Numbered from the stretch's first letter, positions 27,401 through 35,170 are shown. The stretch is DNA of 64,000 nt from Penelope pileata (GCA_013396635.1 WBMW01002283.1:1-64000), one strand, 5' to 3'. Translations and numbers: made by a program. Notes: generated by a model from the letters alone, not told the origin.

Positions 27401-30400
27401 TGCTTCTTCATGCTAAAGAGAACTTTTATTTGCACATTCATAGAGCTCTTAAAGTTTTCTAGCAACTACATTAATTATGCAGGCACATTACACAGGAAGA
27501 AGGAAAAAAGAACAGGTGAAGGTAAATCTGTTCTGAAAGCAGCAACTCACATCAGTTACACAAAAAGTTCATTTTGTATGTTGAATCAAAACTTAGATCC
27601 TGACTGACCTCACATCAATATCTGCCTGTTGTCTCCAATGTGTCCTTGATTCTGGATGACAGTATGGTAATAAACACGCTCCAGAGCATTTTACTTGTCC
27701 TAATTATGCCTAAAAACTCCTCTGTCAACTCTCAGTAAATCACTACCAGAATTACAGCATGCCATTAGTCTGGAACGAGCCACAACATTTCACAGTCAGC
27801 TTTTCAATATTTTTTACCTTTCCTACATGCTAAGTAACCTCAGGCTTACAAAATAAGACCATTCCTCTCATACCATAAAATGATTTCAAAGAGACCATGT
27901 TCTTTTTTCAACTAATTTGAAGAGAACAAGGTTAGTGAATCACTCAATTTAAAAAAAAAATAAATAGAATAATGAATTAACACAGACAAGTTCAAATACC
28001 TTTATGTGATATAAATCTTATGTCCCTCCATGCATAAAAAGCTCTCCTTAGAGGATATACAGAATTTCCTAAAGCTTACTCAACATTACAAGAGATTATC
28101 AAGAATAAGTAAAGCAATTAAAAGAATAAGTGTGATTTCACAGAGGACACTGCATCAAGAAGAGGCTGAATCTGTTAACACAAAAAAAGTTCTTACTTTA
28201 ATAACTTTATTAAGGCATTCGTCAGCAACCATCCGGACATCAGATTCTGCATCCTCACTGCAGAGGAGGAAGAGTTCCATAGCAATGCCCAGCAGTTTCT
28301 GAAATTCTGGAGAATTTCTAAATAAACAAGTATTAGAAAATTACAATGTGTACTACAAAAAGCAAACAAAGCTATCCCAGATTGAGTTTCAGAATCCAAC
28401 TACATATACACTATAAACAGTTTCACAAGAGGAGAAAAGATCCAGCCAATAAGCACCTCATTAGGAATTGGGAGATGAATTCCCTGCTCTTTCCTCTATT
28501 ACCTAGCAAGGTATTTGACTTTCATGCTTCAGTTTCGCTGTCTCAAGCAGAAGGATAATACCTACTCCATCAATGCTTAAAGAAAACTGCTTATTAGATT
28601 TTGGCTTAGTTGAAACAAAGAAACAAAAAAACATTTCAGTTTTAAACAGAAGTTGAGCATTTAAAATCAGAAATTACCAGGAAGCCTCCAAGTACCTAGC
28701 ACCCAGAATGAGCTAGTCATATTAATGCAATAACTTGTATTAATGCAACAAATGAAAGACAAACTTTGTCTTACCTTAAAGACTGAGCAACTATGTTTTC
28801 ACATATTGTCAGGCAATGATTCACTCGATCTTTCTTGGTCGTTGAAAGTTCTTTCTTTCTAAAATGAAACAAAGAAAATAAATCTGAGAAGACTTTAAAA
28901 AATGAGTGGTAATGGTACAAATAGATCTTCTGCTAGAGAAGCATCTAATGATTATATAAAAAAAAAAAAAAGCATCCCTCTGGTCACTACAGAAGCAGTC
29001 CCATACCAACAATCTGCAGTCCCAGGACTTGGCACACTAACTGCTGCTGAAAGCATGCAAGCACACAAGCAAGGGGAAGGATACAAACTAAGAAAAAGAA
29101 TGAATCTTTCAACTGTAATTATTGCATTAATTCTGTAACTGATAGAACAAAGTGATTGAATGAAAAAGATTGGGAAAAATAAGCAATGAGAACAAGTATT
29201 GCAGACTTTGAAATATCACATTTGAAAAGATCTTTTTCACCAACTTTTTTTTTTTGTCTGATGAGTTCTTGAAACCTACAGAGCTCTATTAATTCAATCA
29301 TTTTGCATCTGAATTGGAAAGGATGCTGAAGCAGTCCTGTCATACATCACAGCCCCCAAATGGTTCTGTAATTCCCCAAACAGCAAAGCTGTAGGCACAG
29401 TCTATACCTGTCAAGAATAATATCCCTGTAGTAACACTTAGTAAAGTCCAGGCAAGGTCAAGCTTAGTTAACTGGCAGCAAGTGCAGAACAAGGAATTGA
29501 AGTCAGAATCCAAGAAGGTACATCCACAAGTGATGCAAAGCCCAATGTGTAAAGCTTATGATTTGGAAAACTTCAGCATACATTTTTGCACGCTACAAGC
29601 TCATCAAGAACAGAAGCTTCTTCCCTGTTCCACCCCCAACCTTTCCAACGAATGAACTGAAAGAAAACCACAAAACCAACCACAATGACAGATTCACAAC
29701 TACGACAGTGGAATTTTATTTCCTTCTACGCAAAGTCTCTTACATTTAACTTGACGTAGCACTACTCCTAGGAAAAGAGAAATTACTTTTCAACAATTAG
29801 CCATTGGCAATCTGGGTGCTGAGGAACACCCCCCAGGTACCTCTGGTGTCCTAACAGGGGGCACCTGCTCCTTCACTCACTGATGGGTGAATTCAGGGAT
29901 GCCCAGAGCTGCCCTTCGCTTCTGTGTTCCGAGTGAAAATTAATCATCTGTATTTTCAACATTTAATTTTCTGTCTCGGCAAAAAACAGCAAAACCAAAG
30001 AGCAAACCAGTGTTTCTAAATTAGAAGCTGGAAAACGATCAGAACAGCCTTAAGCTACATTAATATAGCTAGCACAGCTCTAAGGACCAGCAGTAATCAG
30101 CCAATAAACACATTAAAGTAACTGAAAATACACTGTTAGACAAAAACTTTGAAGAATTAAGCCATAATAGTTAAGATCTTCAGCTTAAACATTACTACAT
30201 TTTTTGAAATAAGTTTTCTTTGTAAGTCCTTTTTCTTCTCTCATATTGGAAGTGGGAGGGGTTATTTCTTCCCAATATTTCAGTTTTTCTCCCAAAGATC
30301 CTCTTATTTCACTGTAGAAATATTTTCCCTTGCAAAAGTTTAAGGAACAGTCCTGAAAAAAAGAAACTATTTTTCCATTAGACATTGGATGATCTATTAT

Positions 30401-33400
30401 TGAGTTCAGTATTCCTCAGAGGGGATCTCTTCTTTGGCTTCCATAGCCCTGGGCAAGGCAGGCAGCAGTGTTCAATACCACACAGACTGGCAGAGATCGA
30501 TCTCTGACAGATTTCTGTAAACAAAGAGCTCCCCTAACATGAATCTACCATCTCCAAAATAGTTAAGTTAAAAAAAAAAATAAATAAGGCAGATAAACAA
30601 AATGAATACAGAAAATTTGAAGTGAAAACCAAGAAGGGATGAGTATAGTACAGGAGCTATCATTTAAATGGAAAGGAGAAATGGACTCACTATCCTAAGG
30701 GAAAGAAGAAAAAGCATTAAACTGCCTTTGTTGTACCAAATCCTTCATCTGCCATTTAGCACTTGGCTTCCTAAAAACCAGACTACAAAGGAGCAAAAGA
30801 AAAGGTGGAAAACAAACACTTAACGCACATCACATGAACATATTTTCTGTGTCTACAGAGGTGAAAAGATAAAGCAACGATATTTTTTGTCTCAGGAGAC
30901 AGACAGAAGAGAACTGAGGCAGCAAGCCCCAAGGGTATGGTCAGAGAGCATTTCAGGTTTCAAGAACAGAAGGCAGGAGATATTGAAGCAGCAGGTATCT
31001 GCAGCAAAGCCTCATCCCACAGGCACAGGAGTTTAATCTTCTGCGTGCTTCCACAGACAACCTCCAGCCAAGGAGATTAACAAACAATGTAAGAAAAATC
31101 AGCAAGTCCTGATAGTTTTGCACTCTGAGCTCTAGATAAGCTGGCTACAAAAAGATCCAGCTCGTTTTTATTAAGCCTTGGAATTATGGATGTGTAAAAA
31201 GACTAAAGAAGCACTGATGCTGAACCAGCATTTAAAAAAGGTCAAGCCAAACAGCTTGACATCAACCTTGAGAAAAGTAATGGGAAAACTCAAAGAAAAC
31301 TCTACTGACAGACAGAAATATCAGTGAGCTAAAACATAAGCTAATAAAGCTGAAGTGTGGCGAACAATTCAAACAACGTGGTAACACAGTGGCCAGTCCA
31401 ACAGACTGGAACAGGAGCTCACAGCCTAGAAATGGTAACTCCACATCTTGGAATCACCGCTGACCAACAGCGGGCCAACAGGCATTATCCAGGCAGCTCA
31501 CACAGTGCTCAGTTAAGCAGAGAATTTGTGATATTGCTACAGGCAACACTGATAAAACCTACAACCACAGCTCCACTCAGAGAAAAATCCAGAAAATAAA
31601 TTGGTGAGTAGCGAAAAAATGCCTGTTACTGGAGAGTTCTTTGGTTCTTGCAGAAACTTTGGCTGCAAAGGTAAGGGTTAGAACCAAATGTAAATATAAG
31701 CGAATGAATAAAACTGGAAACTGGTCACAATTTAAAACGACTACAATAATTAACTATCAGAGCAAGTTAACAAGAGAAAAGGTCACTGTTTCAAAGCTTT
31801 TTTTCCTCCACCTTTGCAATAGTCAAATCAAAGGTAGATACTTTTCCAGAAGACACATCAGCATGCCATTCTACTCAGCTCACTGACAAGAGGTAAAAAT
31901 GAATAAAAGCGAGGATGCTATGTCCATCTGCTCTTTAGTTGCACTGAGTTAACTCTGAATTTTTACATCATATTTATCAAATTTTCAAGTTAGAGGAAGC
32001 TTTGTAATTCAAAACAAAACAAACTCAACTCCAACCAAAGTTCAAGAGTCTGAAAAGATTATAAAAATAGATATGAGAGACAATAAGGTGCCTCAGCAGA
32101 AGCTTATAGAAACAATATGATGACAGAGAACTCAACCTAAGTTCTCAGAGAAGAAAAAAGAAAAAACAAAACAAGAGGAGATAAGTGAGGAGGAGGTCAG
32201 AACGTGATGTCTGTCTCTAACACATAATAAGAGCATAATATATGATTACTGCTGATGAAAACTTCTCAAAAAAAAAAAAAAAGAAAAAAGGTTCTAGGCT
32301 ACCAGTAAAAGCTTGAATTCAATCAATATTTTATTATTAAAAGTAAAGCCAGGATATTATTTGTATCAAGATCTCAGAAGTCACTGTCTCAAAAACCTTC
32401 ACACATTTGCACAAACAATTACAGTCTCTACGTTCCAGCCTCTGTGATCTTAAAACATTTCATAGCAGGAGAAGAGTTTGCTCATGTTGTTTTAATTACA
32501 ACAAAATTTTAAGGCCATTTTCACCCACTCCAACAGGATGGGGTCTTGTCTCCTTTTTTTTAAAAAAAAAAAAAAAAAAAGCATCATATAGAGGTAATAT
32601 TGAATGTTGTGTTGCGATAATTTCAGATGTCTCTTTATTAAAAAAGAATAAAACAAATAAATGAGAGAATAAAAATTACAGATAGGTGTTACTTCTAATT
32701 TATAGAAAAACGTCCAACAACAAAAAAAAACAGCCTGTGAACACCCACAATAACGAGATTGCTCTCTAACTCAAAAGATGACAGCATCTCGCTCATCTAA
32801 TTTAAGTAACAAGGCAACTTCAATCTACTGGACAATGCCAAACATATCCAATCAAACCACTGAAGAGCAAACCAGCAGCATTTCTGCTATGAAGTTCACC
32901 AATCCCTTCATTCTCTCATTACTGACAGGTGAGGCAGCATCATTTTTACACCAGCAAACAGACACAAGGGTAGTAATGCACCACGCAGAACCACAGAATA
33001 TTCAAGTGCTATCTACGTGGAACCACGATTAAGACGAGCACCTGTACCCAAACACAAAGAACACACAGAAACATTTCCAGTCCATTGGGTGGAAAATGCA
33101 AACAATGCTGGCGGTTACACTCAAGATGTCACCCAGTATTTCACTTAGCAGCTTTGGAAACTTCAGCCACAATATCCCTCTGTAGGCTCTTATAGGGCTC
33201 AGTGCCATTACTGAATTTGTAAAGCTCCTGGGGGCATGCAATACTATCAGCTTTCTGAAAACATCCAGCCTATTTTTAAACACAAAAAACAAAGTCAGCT
33301 AGGACAATTACAAGCTTGATTTTTTAGTGCTTTGAACAACGGCATGCCTCAATGCAAACCCTCAAATCAGCCATAACATCCCTCTGCAAGCATCACAAAC

Positions 33401-34562
33401 ACCTTTCAAGCATTTCTTTTGAAATAAGTGCTATCCTAGCACTAACTTCTTAAATTTTTTTTCACCATGTATAGGAAAGACTGAAAACAGATGACCACCC
33501 TTCCTCTATGCCACATGAAATACTAACACAACGTATAAAACAGCAATCAGTCCCTGCAAAAACACAAAGGCATCTAAAACCAATTGGCTTGTGAAGGAGA
33601 TGAGATGCCCCCAAAGCATCAACAATGCACTGAGACTGTTTGGGATGAGAGTCTCCAAGCAGCACAAACCACGGTCATTTGGTTGGCACCTGCATCAAAA
33701 GGCACTGTGGGAGCAGGTGGCCAAGAGCACAGCTCGACCGTGGATATATCTCTGCCAAAATCACCTGAAACTGCCAATTTCCAAGTTCCCTGCTCCTCAG
33801 CCCTTCTGTTTCTCCTGTCTCCCTGAAGTCTGGAGAAACAGCAACAAAGTGACTCACGTACTCATCCCGTGGCAGCCTGAGCGCCTTCTCACCTGCTCAA
33901 TAAAAGTTATTTTTAGAGCAAGCAAAGGCAACAGGCAGCACTAAGGCACTGAACAGCTCCCTGCCCTCCAGCAGAGCCGCAGGTTTTGGACTGGAAACCT
34001 GAGTACCACAGGACGGAAGCAGATGTCTGCTCAGTGCATCCACCCCTGACGTTAAAGGGCACAAAAGAGTGCCAGAAGCACTTGAACCATTTCCTCTCAG
34101 ACCTCAGCACAGCTCATAGGCTTTAAGCAAAGTTGGCTACAAGCAGGCATATCAGAGACACATCAGACCCGAAGTTACACTGAGGATTTTTTCCCTTTCT
34201 GTCCCCCACAGCGTATGAAGGTTTCTCTCCCTGAACAGCTCTGTCAGACCCACACGGCGTTCTCACAGCAGCCCGGATAACTCCCAGCGTTCCCCCACAA
34301 TCCCACCGCCACCCCGCGCTGACGCAGCGCTCCGGCACCGCTCCCCGACTCGTCCCGGGCTCAGCCCCCGCCAGGGCCCCCCCGGGTCTGCCCGGCCCCG
34401 ACCCCCGGGGAAGGGGAAGGAGATGCTGAAGATCTGGGGACCCCCGGCCCCGCTCACTCACGGTCTCTGCGGCGGCTCCTCGGGGATGGCGGCCGGCCCC
34501 TGCTGCTGCTGGAAGGAGCGCAGCGACTCGAAGGCTTTCATCAGCTTCTCCATGGTGGCCAT
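278..34562 (-). CDS. HTT: Huntingtin, 5' third (coding exons 1-25), truncated by window edge
   Basis: Huntingtin is a very large HEAT-repeat scaffold protein, about 3144 residues in human, acting in vesicle transport, autophagy and transcriptional control. Twenty-five exons on the minus strand join into an uninterrupted 3160-nt reading frame (1053 codons plus one base). Every junction has GT-AG ends and a consistent phase. The start was chosen at 34562 because the translation begins MATMEKLMKAFESLRSF, the N17 helix, in a good Kozak context. Residues 18-21 are four Gln and no long polyproline run follows. Residues about 60-300 are N-terminal HEAT repeats, 371-616 an acidic Ser/Thr-rich linker with caspase sites, and 650-1053 further HEAT repeats. 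The Akt-type motif RNRSGS around residue 365 matches human Ser421. The remaining exons (26 onward) lie below position 1. The identification is certain from near-continuous similarity to mammalian HTT as I recall it. Confidence 0.98.
430..2561 (-). other. HTT: HTT intron 24
   Basis: A 2.1-kb A/T-rich intron. A 14-base stretch at 2177-2190 resembles the start of avian LTRs, but no LTR body or end follows. Nothing else was recognised. Confidence 0.65.
2562..2638 (-). CDS. HTT: HTT exon 24
   Basis: 77 bp encoding FGCCEALCLLSTMFPVCTWT followed by VGWHC plus two bases of the next Gly codon (residues 978-1003). The donor was placed at GG|GTATGT because only this phase joins exon 25 in frame. Intron 23 (2639-2836) is short. 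Confidence 0.95.
2837..2957 (-). CDS. HTT: HTT exon 23
   Basis: 121 bp, as in human. It encodes TYRGYSMLQSPTDVTMENNL through STTRALT, residues 937-977. The acceptor is TTTCAG and the donor GTGAGT. Intron 22 (2958-3776) is featureless. Confidence 0.97.
3777..3923 (-). CDS. HTT: HTT exon 22
   Basis: 147 bp, as in human. It encodes RLVPKLFYNCDQGQADPVVA through HFAVSTITR (residues 888-937), almost identical to mammals. The donor GTACGT is unusual but GT-type. Intron 21 (3924-5381) shows no recognisable element. Confidence 0.98.
5382..5482 (-). CDS. HTT: HTT exon 21
   Basis: 101 bp, as in human. It encodes LLKLQERVLSDVVICLLGDE through AAASLVR (residues 855-888), a canonical HEAT repeat with the DEDPRVRHVAA turn. 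The donor is GTGAGT. Intron 20 (5483-5864) is featureless. Confidence 0.97.
5865..5928 (-). CDS. HTT: HTT exon 20
   Basis: 64 bp, as in human. It encodes LVNFLEGKTDSLHRGVHHYT then G, residues 833-854. The donor is GTAAGT. Intron 19 (5929-6736) shows nothing recognisable. Confidence 0.96.
6737..6876 (-). CDS. HTT: HTT exon 19
   Basis: 140 bp, as in human. It encodes HCIMSLCSSSYSELGLQLIV through LAEVDFR, residues 787-833. The acceptor is TTTTAG and the donor GTAAGT. Confidence 0.97.
6877..8405 (-). other. HTT: HTT intron 18
   Basis: A 1.5-kb intron. T-rich runs at 7805-7815 and 7966-7975 are the only structure noticed. No exon-like or repeat signal. Confidence 0.65.
8406..8503 (-). CDS. HTT: HTT exon 18
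   Basis: 98 bp, as in human. It encodes GNLFSLVDCIPLLQKTLKDE and SSVTCKLACTAVR, residues 754-786. It is separated from exon 17 by an intron of only 83 bp (8504-8586), the smallest in the window. The donor is GTAAGT. Confidence 0.97.
8587..8745 (-). CDS. HTT: HTT exon 17
   Basis: 159 bp, as in human. It encodes EEQYVSDILNYIDHGDPQIR through TVRSST, residues 701-754. The donor is GTAACA. Intron 16 (8746-9702) contains the CR1 fragment at 8947-9171. Confidence 0.96.
8947..9171 (-). repeat. CR1 LINE 3'-end fragment
   Basis: The plus strand shows the reverse complement of a CR1 3' end: a CACAGAATGG start, GCATCCACAGCTTCTCTAGG and CTCACCACCCTCTGAGTAAA, ending in an AATATCTAATTTAAATCT stretch. CR1 is the main non-LTR retrotransposon family of birds. 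It is a 5'-truncated copy in minus orientation in HTT intron 16, with no coding capacity. Confidence 0.9.
9703..9843 (-). CDS. HTT: HTT exon 16
   Basis: 141 bp, one codon longer than human by my count. It encodes ALVPDRDVRVSVKALAVSCV through AMGEDY (residues 654-701), a HEAT repeat. The extra codon lies in the variable segment after KLYK. The acceptor is TCCCAG and the donor GTATGT. Intron 15 (9844-11067) carries only A-rich tracts, such as 10528-10557. Confidence 0.95.
11068..11179 (-). CDS. HTT: HTT exon 15
   Basis: 112 bp, as in human. It encodes PSRVKGDIGHYTDGNSAPLV followed by HCVRLLSASFLLTGEKG (residues 617-654), where the HEAT solenoid resumes. The donor is GTAAGT. Intron 14 (11180-12099) shows nothing recognisable. 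Confidence 0.96.
12100..12218 (-). CDS. HTT: HTT exon 14
   Basis: 119 bp, as in human. It encodes ALQQPHLLKTMSHSRQPSDS through GDHENK (residues 577-616), the end of the flexible linker. The acceptor is CTAAAG and the donor GTGAGA. Intron 13 (12219-12488) is featureless. Confidence 0.96.
12489..12612 (-). CDS. HTT: HTT exon 13
   Basis: 124 bp, as in human. It encodes VLEGAEGQYSGMQIGQLQDE through FRSSSI, residues 536-577. The first residues form IVLE across the exon 12/13 junction where human has the caspase-6 site IVLD. The acceptor is TTGTAGG-like (CTGTAG) and the donor GTATGT. Confidence 0.96.
13053..13072. repeat. (AAAAC)n short tandem repeat
   Basis: About four AAAAC units in HTT intron 12. 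Confidence 0.85.
13366..13383. repeat. (TA)n microsatellite
   Basis: A short TA dinucleotide run follows an A-tract, in HTT intron 12. Confidence 0.9.
14281..14457 (-). other. In-frame ORF extension downstream of HTT exon 12 donor
   Basis: Reading on past the exon 12 donor, the huntingtin frame stays open for 58 codons to a TGA at 14281. The product is Ser/Thr-rich and repeats the EGPD motif of exon 12 twice more (STEGPD, SMEGPD) with different synonymous codons. A phase-0 alternative donor (AAG|GTCAGC, about 14311-14316) would rejoin exon 13 in frame. It may be an alternative exon 12 extension, or intronic sequence derived from a local duplication. The strong GTAAGT makes normal splicing the default. 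Confidence 0.4.
14458..14822 (-). CDS. HTT: HTT exon 12 (caspase-site exon, 8 residues longer)
   Basis: 365 bp against 341 bp in human. It encodes the acidic Ser/Thr-rich linker, residues 414-535, ending SDSSEI. DSVD (Asp465) and DLND (Asp504), the caspase-3/2 sites of human D513 and D552, are conserved. The extra length lies at 14731-14757, encoding VGSSAADPT where human has a single residue. The donor GTAAGT is perfect. The frame stays open for another 58 codons beyond that donor; see the finding for 14281-14457. Confidence 0.95.
15261..15341 (-). CDS. HTT: HTT exon 11
   Basis: 81 bp, as in human. It encodes GKILLGEEEGLEDDPETRSD and VSAASFA (residues 387-414), the start of the acidic unstructured linker. 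The acceptor is TCTCAG and the donor GTAGTT, a non-consensus variant. Confidence 0.95.
15342..18478 (-). other. HTT: HTT intron 10
   Basis: A 3.1-kb A/T-rich intron with scattered homopolymer runs (for example 16742-16757 and 17610-17625). No exon, repeat family or RNA gene was recognised. Confidence 0.7.
18479..18526 (-). CDS. HTT: HTT exon 10 (48-bp small exon)
   Basis: 48 bp, identical in length to human exon 10. It encodes AGGGSSCSPVLARKHK, against human AGGGSSCSPVLSRKQK as I recall it. The acceptor is TTGCAG. The donor GTGATT is weaker than its neighbours. Being in frame, the exon could be skipped without a frameshift. Confidence 0.95.
19353..19557 (-). CDS. HTT: HTT exon 9 (Akt-site exon)
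   Basis: 205 bp, as in human. It encodes VYELTLHYTQHQDHNVVTGA through RNRSGSIVELI (residues 303-371). The RxRxxS motif ends at a Ser equivalent to human Ser421, an Akt/SGK phosphorylation site. The donor is GTAAGC. Intron 9 (18527-19352) shows only A/T-rich sequence. Confidence 0.97.
20058..20236 (-). CDS. HTT: HTT exon 8
   Basis: 179 bp, as in human. It encodes GLLVPVEDDHPTLLILGVLL through SPEQLIQ (residues 243-302). It includes the [20 protein letters not shown] block that is nearly invariant among vertebrates. The acceptor is CCCCAG and the donor GTAAAA. Intron 8 (19558-20057) is featureless. Confidence 0.97.
21327..21468 (-). CDS. HTT: HTT exon 7
   Basis: 142 bp, as in human. It encodes [20 protein letters not shown] through YAWLLNVLL (residues 196-243), a HEAT repeat. 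The acceptor is TTTTAG and the donor GTAAGA. Intron 7 (20237-21326) holds no recognisable element. Confidence 0.97.
21693..21831 (-). CDS. HTT: HTT exon 6
   Basis: 139 bp, as in human. It encodes PYLVNLLPCLTRISKRPEES through NDNEIK (residues 149-195), a HEAT repeat unit. The donor is GTATCT. Intron 6 (21469-21692) is short and featureless. Confidence 0.97.
22254..22333 (-). CDS. HTT: HTT exon 5
   Basis: 80 bp, as in human. It encodes NGASRSLRAALWRFAELAHL and VRPQKCR (residues 123-149), part of the N-terminal HEAT solenoid. The acceptor is GTCTAG and the donor GTAAAC. Intron 5 (21832-22253) shows nothing recognisable. Confidence 0.96.
22334..24477 (-). other. HTT: HTT intron 4
   Basis: A 2.1-kb intron. 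No repeat, RNA gene or additional exon was recognised. The open frames at 24111-24485 overlap the exon 4 boundary region and look like chance. Confidence 0.7.
24478..24537 (-). CDS. HTT: HTT exon 4
   Basis: 60 bp, as in human. It encodes [20 protein letters not shown], residues 103-122. The acceptor is TTGCAG and the donor GTGAGT. Phase 0 at both ends. Confidence 0.97.
24538..28196 (-). other. HTT: HTT intron 3 with rearranged or misassembled patch
   Basis: A 3.7-kb A/T-rich intron with no exon-like signal. At 26173-26349 it contains a direct duplication broken by an N and by a copy of sequence from 25322-25363, described separately. The rest holds nothing recognisable. Confidence 0.75.
26173..26349. 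repeat. 64-bp direct duplication around an ambiguous base (N)
   Basis: 26173-26236 and 26286-26349 are the same 64-bp segment with three mismatches. Between them lie an N at 26237 and about 48 bp, of which 26239-26280 repeats 25322-25363 with two mismatches. The pattern suggests a faulty contig join or a complex local duplication in HTT intron 3. Confidence 0.9.
28197..28317 (-). CDS. HTT: HTT exon 3
   Basis: 121 bp, as in human. It encodes NSPEFQKLLGIAMELFLLCS and the conserved continuation to NKVIK (residues 62-102), the first HEAT repeat. The donor is GTAAGA. Intron 2 upstream (28318-28774) holds a MIR-like SINE. Confidence 0.97.
28460..28575 (+). repeat. MIR-family SINE remnant
   Basis: AGCAAGGTATTTGACTTTCA, then TTCAGTTTC and GGATAATACCTACTCCATCA, follow the order of the MIR 3' half (CAAGTCACTTAACC, CTCAGTTTCC, GATAATA, CCTACCTCA). 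The preceding GAATTCCCTGCTCTTTCC fits the MIR core. It is an ancient amniote SINE in HTT intron 2, assigned by eye. Confidence 0.6.
28775..28858 (-). CDS. HTT: HTT exon 2
   Basis: 84 bp, the same length as the human exon. It encodes KKELSTTKKDRVNHCLTICE and on through NIVAQSL, residues 34-62. The acceptor is TTTTAG and the donor GTAAGA. Confidence 0.97.
29410..29512 (-). repeat. MIR-family SINE remnant (opposite orientation)
   Basis: The plus strand reads GGCAAGGTCAAGCTTAGTTA, ACTGGCAGCAAGTGCAGAAC and AAGGAATTGAA. This parallels the reverse-complemented MIR core (CAAGGTCACACAGC, GTGGCAGAG, GGATTTGAAC). It lies in HTT intron 1, about 0.8 kb from the other copy and in inverted orientation. Tentative. 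Confidence 0.45.
32553..32580. repeat. T-run/A-run tract
   Basis: A T-run passes directly into a run of about 19 A residues in HTT intron 1. It may mark the tail of an old insertion, but no body is recognisable next to it. Confidence 0.6.
34462..34562 (-). CDS. HTT: HTT exon 1 coding part (N17, Q4)
   Basis: It encodes residues 1-33 plus two bases of codon 34. The N17 helix is followed by QQQQ and GPAAIPEEPPQRP, so the polyglutamine tract is four residues and the mammalian polyproline stretch is absent. Ser13 and Ser16 are kept; Lys15 of mammals is Arg. The donor is GTGAGT, and the ACC before it matches the human exon 1 end as I recall it. An in-frame second ATG at codon 4 sits in GCCACCATGG. 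Confidence 0.97.
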
Positions 34563-34729
34563 GGCCGCTCCGCCCGCGCCGGCGGCACCGGCCCGTCGCT
34601 CCGACCCGCCCTCTCACGGGCGGGCGCCCGCCTTCTTCCTCACGCGCCCGACTCTCCTCCTCTTCCTCCTCCCCCTGCTGGACTCGCCCTGCCCGGCTCA
34701 GCCCAGCGTCCTCGAGCCCGCTCCACGCC

Positions 34730-34798
34730 TCACAGCCGCGCCGAGCCCGGGAGCCGCCGTACGATGCCGCGCTCGTCACTCAGCTGCCCCGCCGCCAT
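34730..34798 (-). CDS. Putative 22-codon uORF in HTT 5' leader
   Basis: An ATG at 34798 opens a frame encoding MAAGQLSDERGIVRRLPGSA then RL, with a TGA at 34730-34732. It ends 167 nt before the HTT start. Human HTT has a uORF of 21 codons reported to repress translation, so a similar-length uORF here is notable. Whether it is transcribed depends on a start site upstream of 34798, which I cannot confirm. Confidence 0.5.
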   Translation of the reverse strand: MAAGQLSDERGIVRRLPGSARL

Positions 34799-34802
34799 CT
34801 TG
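34791..34802 (-). promoter_or_regulatory. YY1-type element overlapping uORF start
   Basis: On the minus strand the sequence reads CAAGATGGCGGC, the extended YY1 consensus typically found just downstream of transcription starts. Its ATG is also the first codon of the 22-codon uORF. This is a motif match only. Confidence 0.6.
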
Positions 34803-34896
34803 GGGTCGGCCCAGCAGCCCCCGCGCTGTGGCCCCGCCCCCTGCCCGAGATGCTCCGCCCACCCCGCGAAGAATAGCCAGCCCCGGGCAGGGCCGG

Positions 34897-34908
34897 GCGC
34901 ATGCGCAC
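34897..34908. promoter_or_regulatory. NRF1-type site in HTT promoter
   Basis: The sequence GCGCATGCGCAC is a near-perfect NRF1 palindrome. It lies about 95 bp upstream of the YY1-type element, a usual spacing in housekeeping CpG-island promoters. Motif match only. Confidence 0.55.
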
Positions 34909-35170
34909 ACATCCGCATCCCTCTCCGCCTGGCGTCACGCGCGCCCTTACGGCGGTGCACACAGGCACGAGGGCTGGCTGAGGGGCGGGGCAATAATCAG
35001 AGTGACAAACACTCTGTCCAATGAGAAGGAGAGCCCCGCCCCTTCCCGCCCGTCGGAGCAGCGGCTGCTGAGCGGGAAGGGGCCTGCTGGATCCGCACAG
35101 CGGCGACCCCTGACAGGCAGAGGGGCGGGGCTGTACCTCGCTTCTCATCCAGCGCAGCTCTTCCTGCTCT

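Larger units (their letters stand above)
28859..34461 (-). other. HTT: HTT intron 1
   Basis: A 5.6-kb intron running from the CpG island to exon 2. It holds a MIR-like SINE remnant (29410-29512), a long T/A tract (32553-32580) and a small GC-richer patch around 29810-29940 that I do not recognise. No additional exon or RNA gene was seen. Short open frames here, such as around 31360-31600 and 33590-33940, lack homology or repeat structure. Confidence 0.8.
34250..35170. promoter_or_regulatory. HTT: CpG-island promoter of HTT
   Basis: A sharply GC- and CpG-rich block in an otherwise A/T-rich window covers HTT exon 1 and about 600 bp upstream. It has no TATA box. On the plus strand it holds four GC boxes (34832-34840, 34982-34990, 35034-35042, 35122-35130) and a CCAAT box at 35018-35022. 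A CpG-island promoter with Sp1 sites is the known arrangement for mammalian HTT. The transcription start is not determined; the YY1-type element suggests about 34800-34830. Confidence 0.85.

Noticed and set aside
33584..33944. Overlapping plus-strand frames of 80-117 codons in HTT intron 1
   Set aside because: Two frames are open at once and neither resembles a known protein. Chance is the best explanation.
34123..34779. Minus-strand 218-codon frame overlapping HTT exon 1
   Set aside because: It begins with GTG and is a different frame of the HTT leader, exon 1 and intron 1. It is explained by GC composition.
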